From Nephrocerus scutellatus (taxonomy: Eukaryota > Arthropoda > Insecta > Diptera > Pipunculidae), in NCBI GenBank assembly GCA_947095585.1, contig OX352763.1:117841908-117905907 (forward strand): a stretch of 64,000 bases of DNA, read 5' to 3'. A program made the translations under genes and the position numbers. The notes beneath the pieces are model-generated. The model saw only the letters and a list, made by a program, of their open reading frames with translations. It searched no databases and had not been told where the DNA came from. Shown piece after piece: positions 56,055-64,000 of this stretch (position 1 is its first letter; every line of letters starts with the position of its first letter).

Positions 56055-57790
56055 GGCAGTTGTGTCCCAAAAACCAGTTTGAGTAAACGTAAGGTTCCCT
56101 GGTGGAATGACCGACTAGCCAAACTTAGGAAGAAAGTTAGAAAGCTTTTCAATACTGCTAAAGAAGAGCTGGGACTAATATAGGTTTTACGGAGTATAAC
56201 TCTGAATTGAGACGATCCAAACGAGCCACATGTAGGAAATGCTGTGAAAATATTGCTGATATGCAAGTAGCGGCACGAATTCACAAGGCACTTGTCAAGG
56301 ATCAGACAAACTGTGTAAGCTTACTGAAGAAGACAGAGATGGTAACTACACGTCGGACCGAGAGCACACAATTAGAACGCTACTTCTAGTTCATTTCCCC
56401 GGTTCCTCTACTTATGTTTCACATACACACCCTAATGCTCCTTATCATACGGTACGCATTGACAGCAGGGTAAATAGTTTATCGGGAAAAATATTTAGAT
56501 AAGGATAAATGGGCCGTAGGCTCCTTCAAACCATTCAACGCACCCGGCGGAGATGGCATTTTTTCAGTGCTCTTACAGAGGGCAATGGAGCTCATCCTGC
56601 CGGGGTTGAATGCTTTATCTAGAGCCAGCTACAACTGGGGTTACATTCCGTATACCTGGAAAAAAGTTAACGTTATCTTCATCCCCAAACCAAGCAGGTA
56701 GTGAGCTACCTAAATCATACACACTTATAAGTCTAACATCATTTGTTCTCAAGAGTATTGAGAGACTTATTGATGTTCATATCAGAGCCTGGCTAGATAC
56801 GTCTAGCCCTATTCACTCAAGTCAGTTCGCATACAGGACAGGAAAAAGTACAGCCCTTCACCCTTACCCTCTAGTTAAAAAGATAGAAGGAACTTTCGGT
56901 TCCAATGAAATAGCTCTGAGTGCTTTCCTTGGCATTGAGGGTGCTTTCAATAAGACTCGATACGACTCAATAACAAGAGCAATCACTAGCAGTGGTATCG
57001 AGGGCTCGACCAACCAATGGATATGGGCCATGCTTGAAAGTCTAGTCATTACTTCCTCCTCAGGGGGAGTGTCTGTGTCAGTGACTGCAACTAAGAGCTG
57101 CCCGAAAGAAGGCGACCTCCTCCCCCTTTTATGGTAACTCGTCATAGTCAACCTTCTAGCCGATCTGCATAGATCAAGCTACATCGCAATTGGTTATGCT
57201 GATGATTTGGTGCTCATAATTAGTGGTAAGCACAGTACGACCATGACAAATGCAAGGTGCGTTACTTCACGTCTTAGAATGCAGCAGTAGAGAAGGCTTT
57301 CCATCAATCGTTGTAAAACCATTCTAGTGCCTTTCACGAAACGAAGATTGTCCGATATTGGACCTATCATCTTAAGAGGCACTACATAAAAGTATTCCAG
57401 TGAGGTTAAATATCTCGGAGTCATCGTTCATAAACGACTAAACTGGAATTCTCATATCAAGTCTGCCACTGAACGTGCCACGATACCACTGCGATACCCT
57501 GTGGGCCAGTAGACGGTGGCAGAACTTGGGGTCTTAATCATAAAATGATACTTTGATGTATACCCTGATGGTGAGACCAATTATCACGTACGCTGCCATC
57601 ATATGGCGGGCGAAAGTTCTTGAACGGACAACGGTAATTAAGCTTTAGAAGCTACAAAGAATTGCTTGTCTAGGTATAACGAAGAAGGTTTTGTAAGGCC
57701 TTTCACCCCTGCCAATCTTCATAAGGAAGACGATACAATAGATCTTTTTAGGTCGCTGTATCAGCCAATTGGGCTTGGGTTTGTCTTTAA
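56055..57790 (+). mobile_element. R1/LOA-type non-LTR retrotransposon remnant
   Basis: Frames read APGGDGIFSVLLQRAMELIL, NWGYIPYTWKKVNVIFIPKP, SSQFAYRTGKSTALHPYPLV, ALSAFLGIEGAFNKTRYDSI (catalytic D changed to G in FLGIEGAF) and IAIGYADDLVLIISGKHS. Then LGVIVHKRLNWNSHI-like and TLMVRPIITYAAIIWRAK. 5' and 3' truncated with several stops. Confidence 0.85.
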
Positions 57791-57799
57791 ATAATAATA

Positions 57800-58200
57800 A
57801 AATAATGTAGGCAGATATATGAGAGTACCACTGTAAATAAATCTACCATGGCTATCTTTGTTGATATGACAAACGCATTTAATAAATGATTGATAAAAGC
57901 TAAATAAAATTTATAATGCTGGTTTAAGAGGAAGAATAATTATCTGCCTACAATCGTATTTGAAATGCAAAGGAAGTTAATATAAATGTAATCGCGTTTA
58001 AAAAAAATGGTGTACCACAGGGTTCCGTACTCGACTCTCCTTTTTTTTTCTAATATATAATTCTCTGTTCAATCTCAAATTGAATTGGCTTCCCTGCCGA
58101 TTATATAGCTTTCATCAATTACAGACTACATTTGAATGTATTACCAAGATCAAAGAAGATCTTAAAACCTTAATGTTGTAGTTTAATGCTCATTAGTTGA
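57800..58200 (+). mobile_element. Degraded non-LTR RT fragment
   Basis: Reads TMAIFVDMTNAFNK, then [15 protein letters not shown] after a frame change. Poorly preserved and AT-rich. Confidence 0.6.
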
Positions 58201-59866
58201 TTATTAGGGAGAAAAATAAACTTCTGTCGTTTAAAATATCTGGTAATAGGCTTTATGATTTTAACCTTTATTTTCATGTTCACAACGTTAAACAGTCACC
58301 ATTTCTTAACTGGGGTAAATGTAATTTTAAATGTAACACTCAATGCTCGTCTAGTTGTTTTAAAATTGAGTCAGTGCGTCAATAGGGAACAAAAAATCAC
58401 TCCAACGACCGTCCCAATTCTAAGAAATTTACACTTAAGTCGAAATTTTCACAAGAATACAACTTCAGAAAATTTTATTTAGTAAAGCAACAAATGAAGA
58501 ACCAGGAATTTAAATTACAATTTAGGTTCTTGCAAAACACTCAAGCTATTGTATGCACTTTTACCAATCAACAAGTCTCTGATGAGGAAATCTTTTCCAT
58601 TCCAACTTAGTTGACATTCACATCATGTCGCATATGGAGTAAACGAACTCCGTCTGGAGTATGTGCGCTCCTCAGAGCTCAATTTTATTCAACAAGTTTT
58701 CGCAGAAAACTGCACAACATTGATGAAAACTTTACAGTTATTTTTTTTTTTGGTTTTATCATGTATCTGAGTGAGTCACTCGGATACAGATGATACGAAT
58801 ATGTACACTCATACTGGATGTGCATATAATGATGCGATACAAAGGAAGAGCCAACACTTGCATTTCAATTCAATTTTTTCCTTGCTGAAGACGTAGTCTG
58901 TCTCAGGTCTCAAGAGGGGTCTCAAGAGGATCATTCAACGGATATCAGAGCTGATTTGGATTGTAAAATTCTTTTTACTCACAACACAAAGGACAATAAC
59001 AGAATTTAATAATGTTCCAATTGTCCGTCCGCTTGCATTTTTTGTTTGCACGCGGCTTTCTTCTCTGGACGAAATTTGGCAGCTCATGCCAGGGGAGTAT
59101 GGGAGGAACAAGTGGATACCTACCTTCCTTTCCATTTAACCATATCATGCTGAATGTTGTTGTGAGAGATCAAAAGAACACAACTCCGATACTCCGTTTG
59201 TGCGAATATCTCTTAATTTCGCGCCGGCCAGATGGATCAGGACAAGAACAGAATTCTGTTCTTCGCGTTTTATATTCAGAAAACGTTTATTTGTTTCTGA
59301 TTTTTCGGTTAACCAAAAGCGAGAAAGGAGAAAAAAAAGGAAGGAAGGACAGACCGATTATGATAAAAAATTTTCAGATGCAACGTGGTTTAAAAGCTGA
59401 ATTTAGCTACAGATAGTTCCAGAACTAAATTTCGTATGTTTCGGACATTGCACAGTGGGATGCCAAGACAAGAAAGCAATAAAAAATGTGGGATATGACA
59501 GGCAGGTGCGTGATTAACGCTTTTGGTTCCTCCTTAACGGTTGCTTGTGTGCCTTTTAATGGCAACCAGTCCCCTTTGGGGTTTCGTTGGTGTGTGTGTT
59601 GTGTGAGAGTAATTTGCCGAATATTTTAGTACAACAAAAAAACCCCAACCCCTTCTCATTCTCTTCATCCGTTTCCCCAAACATTGTTCCTGGCATGCAG
59701 GCATAATACAAATTACAACGCGGTATGGTTCCTCGCGGTGATTTTCGTGGTTGCATGGTCCACAATTCGGGGAGAACTAAGGGAACATAATGCCCATCAT
59801 TGACGAATTCGTCGGCGTTAGGTCTGTCTGAACTGGGTGCCGGAACCAACTGGCATAGAAGGCAAC
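58201..59866. other. Unique non-coding DNA
   Basis: No supported gene. The minus strand at 59556-59840 has a 90-codon frame after a good acceptor (TTCTATGCCAG at about 59848), reading FVNDGHYVPLVLPELW and RCNLYYACMPG. It has no recognised domain and could be an exon or chance. Confidence 0.35.
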
Positions 59867-59879
59867 AAAGCTTGCGATA

Positions 59880-60100
59880 ATAATAATATTCGGCGCGAGA
59901 GACCATTGCGGTCCAAGGCTTCTTGCAACCATTTGTGTTGAGCATGTATATTTTTGCACACAAATGAAGTTATTACTCTGGGAACGTTTGTCACCAATTC
60001 GCGAGAGGTGGGACATCGTGAAAAATACTTATGGTGTAACTGGGATTCGAACCACGCTCAGAAGTCCATGCTCTTATCCACTGAGCCACAGCGCCCACTA
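59880..60100 (-). mobile_element. tRNA-derived SINE, full-length copy with target duplications
   Basis: 221 bp on the minus strand. The head (60100-60035) is tRNA-like: GTGGGCGCTGTGGCTCAGTG with A box TGGCTCAGTGGATAAGAGC and a perfect B box GGTTCGAATCC; the anticodon loop CTTCTGA resembles tRNA-Arg(TCT). The unrelated body contains TCCCACCTCTCGCGAATTGG and CAAAAATATACATGCTCAAC. The tail is (ATT)n. It is flanked by 13-bp direct repeats AAAGCTTGCGATA (59867-59879) and AAAGCTCGCGATA (60101-60113), differing at one base. It would be transcribed by RNA polymerase III and moved by a partner LINE (family knowledge). Confidence 0.93.
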
Positions 60101-60229
60101 AAAGCTCGCGATAGACGCGCGAATAAAAGGGTCAGAAACTCGGCTAAAAGGGCCAGAACGATTTTACCACATAATGCGGAAAGAGATGCGCATAATAGAT
60201 ACATCAAACGGTGGCGTAAGATGTGAAAA

Positions 60230-60560
60230 CCTTCCAGGACTACAGGAAGCGAAGGAAATGTTGGCTAGCTATAACCTATCACCCAAAGAGGTCCCGCTTG
60301 ATATTAGAACTAAACAGAAGTAATGGAAGAATCATTACGGGTTCATCTAAAGAACATCTTAAGAAATTAAGAATATAAGATGATGACAGCTGCAGGCTTT
60401 GTGGAGAAGCGAGGGAGACCCCGTCTCAACAAATGCGGAGCAAATATCCGACAGAGAAGAGACCTTATGGGATCCCACGCAATCTCGGAGTCTGTGCGAC
60501 ATTTTCTATATCCACGGCATATCATTCAGTTGCTAAGACCCATTGGTATGGAGAGGGAGC
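60230..60560 (+). mobile_element. R1/LOA-type non-LTR remnant, 3' zinc-knuckle end
   Basis: Shares 'gctgcaggctttgtggagaa' and following bases with 5370-5480. Reads CRLCGEARETPSQQMRSKYP-like text with RRDLMGSHAISESVRHF. Confidence 0.75.
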
Positions 60561-60739
60561 ATTTTTTTAGAGACAGGATTGCAATGTCACCAAAGCACAA
60601 GTCAGGGGGACATGCAATAGATCTGCATGGGTCGCAGTGCTGCTACAATATACCCCATTTCTCATCGTCATCATCCATGTCTTTTGGTGGATTATCCGCA
60701 TCCAGTTACGAAGAAGAACTAAACCAGCACTTTAAGTCA

Positions 60740-61130
60740 TTTTCTCGCTATTCCTCTTTCTTCATCGCTCGCTCTTTTTCTCTTTCTATCTATCTTTATT
60801 TCTCTAAATCTCTCTTTTCACTTTCTTTTTCATTCTCTTTTCCTTTTTCTATCTTTCTCTCTTTCCTTCTCTCGTTCTCTTTTTCATTATCTATTGCTCT
60901 TTTTCTATCTCTCTCATTCTCTGTCTCTCTCAGTCTCTCTCAGTCTCTCTCTATATATCTCTCTTTTTCACTATCTTTTTCTACCTTTTTTCCTTTTTCT
61001 ATCTTTCTCTCTTTTTCTTATTCTCCCTCTTTCCTTCTCTCGTTCTCTTTTTCTACCTCTCTCACTCTTTCATTCTCTGTCTCTCTCTGTTTCTCTCTCT
61101 CTCTGTCTCTGTCACTCTCTCTCATACACA
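60740..61130. repeat. CT-rich low-complexity tract
   Basis: (CT)n and TTTCTC variants with 'tttttctatctttctctctt' repeated at least three times. The long Ser/Leu/Phe frame through it is an artefact. Confidence 0.9.
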
Positions 61131-61373
61131 CCTTAATACACGTTTTTATTTGATAGACAGTTGGTGACAGGTTATACGCTATAGTAGACCCCACCCTTTG
61201 CCCTCCTTGGGATTGTGAAATGTAAAGTGCTATTATCAGATACATTTTCAAACCGATTTTAATGAAATTTTCAATGTGTATTATTGGCAGGTGGCAAAAG
61301 GTTATAGGCTATAGTACACCTCCCACCTAGAAGGTTCACGTGTACGGGTAGCGAAGCGCCCGGGAACAGCTAG
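61131..61373 (+). mobile_element. Candidate Helitron-type 3' terminus
   Basis: Ends with a hairpin (CGGGTAGCG-AAG-CGCCCG, 61345-61362; a TA bulge in one arm), then CTAG at 61370-61373 followed by T. A hairpin 5-12 bp before CTRR-T is the hallmark of Helitron 3' ends. Two imperfect copies of 'aggttataggctatagta' (near 61170 and 61300) lie upstream. The 5' TC end was not found. Confidence 0.6.
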
Positions 61374-61374
61374 T

Positions 61375-63563
61375 CAATTAATATAAATGCTAACCTACTC
61401 GTTCGTAATTTACGCTGTTATTATCCTAATAGGAGTTGAATGTACTTACCAGTATGAACTCACACAAAAGGATTCATGTATGAAATAAAAAGATAAAATA
61501 TTTATCTTTTTCGATAAATACCAATAGATACTCCAGAATTATTTGCTGGCACATATATAATTATTGGTATTGATTGTAAATTTAGATAACCATTTAAAAA
61601 AAATGAAAGCATTCTGTGGTATTTGGATGCAGTTCTTCCTCCAACAAAGTGTTGTCCATGCATTCCGCTGGAAAAGATTATGTTGTGTAGGCAGTAGGAG
61701 TTGAACGCACCAACAAGCAAACAAACACACATAAGTACAGTGCGTCGCTGTGACCGTCTCACGTTTTTTTGTTAAATGAGTGCGCCTTAGTACGTTAGTT
61801 ATTCTGGGCCACTTGCCTGTCCTGCTGCCCTGTACGCTGTGATCTGTGAGCCTTGCCCTTATTCGGCGTCGTATCTCGTAAAAAAAGGAATTTCAATTAT
61901 ACTTTTTATCGTGTACTGAATCGCAACAAGAGCATCAAGAACGGGGAGTACGTACTTTAGCATACCATCGTCTTCGTCATCATCATCATCGATTCCTGTG
62001 CGAACCATTCAATGCAGAAAGAACACTCTGGCGTTCTATTTGAACGGACAAAAGGTGCTTCACACCGACTCTTAAAGTGCATTTCATATTGTGCTCGAGA
62101 ATCCCACCGTCACCCGTCACAAATGTATGTGTGGGATATACAGTGGTGCTAAGTTGATTTGCCAACTCTGAAACAGCAAATATCGAAGCTCAGGTTAGAC
62201 AGGCAACTTTCCCATTCAGACCTTTTTAGTCCAACTGAGTAGTTTTGGATGATTTTTTCAGCTAGAATTCTGGATCTATACAAAAAATATTGCTGGCCTT
62301 CACTGTACGCGTAATCGAATCGAATCGAACGTTGATGGCAGTGCGCCTTCTTCTCTCTAAGTGAAAATTGTCTTCTCTATACGGAGAGATGGATGGAGAA
62401 TGGAGATTCGTTTGATACGCTCGCTGGTTCCGTCGGTCTTTGACGAAAAGAACACTTGGTGGAGCTGCGAGAGATACAACCGACCATCAGCAGGATCCAC
62501 GCAGCCGGCCTTTGCTAAGTTCGCCCAAGGCGTCGCGTCTCACAATGCACACCAGCGGAGATTAAAAATGAAATTAAATCTAAAATCAATGGACGCGCGC
62601 CGTACGATATCCCAAATGGGAATCCATTGAACTCCTTGAAATGGATTTCATAAATTCAATTCTTGTTGGTTGGATGGGGTTGGTTGGTTAGTACTCGTTG
62701 CTCGCGAATTTGTAAGCGGGAATTAATCCATTGGAATCATTTCAACGAAGGAGAAGTACCGATGAAGGTCGCGTCGAATCGATTTGGTGCAATGGTGTTC
62801 AAGTCATGGTTTTGGTGGCGTAGCGTGGAGTGGCGTACCGTGTCTTGATGGCAGAATAACCGAAACATTTGCGATCTTTTCTTGACTTTCCTTTGGTTTT
62901 TTGTATTTAATTACTGGCCGTCGATGCATTGCTTATTGATTTCGATCAGGATTCCAATTTTCCACGGCTACGGAAGTATGGAGTCAATGCAATTAGACAC
63001 ACCCATCAGTTGGATTCTTGTTCGGTGAAGTTCATTTCACGTAAATTTAATTGATTTTGCTCTGCGGATTTATTAACAAGTTATCGGTTGAAACTTGGCA
63101 GATACTTTCAAATATATACGACTCTTAATTGAAACGTAAGTTGTAGTTGCAGCAGGAAACCACTTAAAGGCGTATTAGTCAAAGACTTATGATCGGTATG
63201 GATGGGCATGAAAAACAATTAGACGGGTTCATTGAACGGGTGTTGTTTTAGTTGGGTTTTTTTCACTGACAGAGAGTTTTACACTTCAAAGTGGCATTTC
63301 TATTCAGTATTTGTTGGCAAATCATCGTAGATTAGATTGATCCCGAAACAAAGTTTACAATTTTGTGGAAATTTATTTCCAAAGGCAGTGTTCAATTAAA
63401 AAAGTTTATTGCAAATGATCGGCTCAACGGTTTTGTAAACAAATCCCATTTGGAGTCACACAAATCCATATGCTGTCCAAGAACTACCTATGCATCTTGA
63501 TGAATGGGCTCTATGGGCTGGTTGGCACCATCATCGGACGTTATATCTTTCAAAATGAGATAA
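61375..63563. other. Unique non-coding DNA
   Basis: No supported gene, although 62300-62650 is less AT-rich and holds an 89-codon frame without a known domain. Confidence 0.4.
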
Positions 63564-63601
63564 GACAACACGTCACTTACCATTGACAGTGACGTGTTGT
63601 C
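63564..63601. repeat. Perfect 14-bp inverted repeat (hairpin) beside a (CTAC)n tract
   Basis: GACAACACGTCACT, a 10-nt loop, then AGTGACGTGTTGTC with no mismatch. Followed directly by CTACCTACCTACCTACC (63602-63618). Confidence 0.9.
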
Positions 63602-63618
63602 CTACCTACCTACCTACC

Positions 63619-64000
63619 CACCCGTAAAGAGCAATGATTAACGAATTTTTGGCGCCAAGATACAAAGTCAACCCAATTCGTTCCCTGCTGATAAACAGTA
63701 CAATGAAACAGAACAATAAAGGAAACAGGATTATCAATAAGCTTTGTACATGTTAATGAAGTTCATGTTATTCTATTCCCACTTAACCTTAAGAAACTGC
63801 ACTTTCCCAGCCTCTCCAATTAACTCATTGTTATCAACTTAGCCTTTCCCTATTGATATTACGACCAAACCTACAAATCTGTCTTGGGACATTGCTGTTC
63901 TGAAGCACGTAGTTTTTTAAAATTTAATTAATCTTGAAAAGGTACGATTCTCCTCCTCAGGCTGCAACAATGAGTTTGTATGTGAAAATTACTGGTGTAC
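63619..64000. other. Non-coding DNA
   Basis: Nothing recognised up to the window end. Confidence 0.4.

Noticed and set aside
60380..61153. 257-codon plus-strand frame
   Set aside because: It joins a retrotransposon 3' end to a CT-rich low-complexity tract; not a gene.
1..64000. CRISPR arrays, operons, bacterial-type promoters or phage genes
   Set aside because: The window is eukaryotic; spliced genes and insect transposons explain it, and no regular spacer arrays were seen.

Overview
The window is nuclear DNA from an insect, most likely a higher (schizophoran) fly such as a tephritid. It is AT-rich, has spliced genes with GT/AG introns and encodes fly-type proteins: an Ihog/Boi Hedgehog co-receptor, a selenoprotein H homologue and a Zeste-like regulator. 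It also carries a eukaryotic tRNA-Val and is full of decayed non-LTR retrotransposons and mariner elements. Species assignment is inference.

The backbone is one large minus-strand gene, the Ihog/Boi-family co-receptor. Its seven coding exons run from 37513 (or 37444) down to the stop at 19507, and the reading phase is kept across all six introns. The model gives about 1149 residues: signal peptide, four Ig domains, two FN3 domains, one membrane helix, and a very long Gln/His/Pro-rich cytoplasmic tail ending in SGSLNSIEV. Its 11-kb third intron (24885-35870) contains two plus-strand genes: an intronless selenoprotein H-like gene (24966-25418) in which cysteine stands where selenocysteine is expected, and a two-exon Myb/SANT (Zeste-type) gene (27784-33476). 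Intron 6 (20566-23775) holds dead retrotransposon copies.

The left part (1-19500) is almost gene-free. It has mariner and non-LTR remnants, a tRNA-Val(AAC) gene at 9179-9250, a 270-bp MITE-like element with 8-bp target duplications, a GGTCTTTT-type satellite and a CT-rich minisatellite. The right part (37600-64000) is also gene-poor: fragments of R1/LOA-type, Jockey/CR1-type and mariner elements, microsatellites, a ~150-170-bp tandem repeat, a tRNA-derived SINE family with clear target-site duplications, a Helitron-like 3' end and a perfect 38-nt hairpin. The unique, less AT-rich block at about 39.8-42.2 kb is a plausible place for the promoter or untranslated leader exon of the co-receptor gene, but this was not shown.

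The most interesting items are the SINE family (59880-60100, 48302-48540, 38505-38610), the nested selenoprotein H gene with lost redox residues, and several small non-autonomous elements with well-defined ends. All functional statements come from reading motifs and remembered families; no database search was run.
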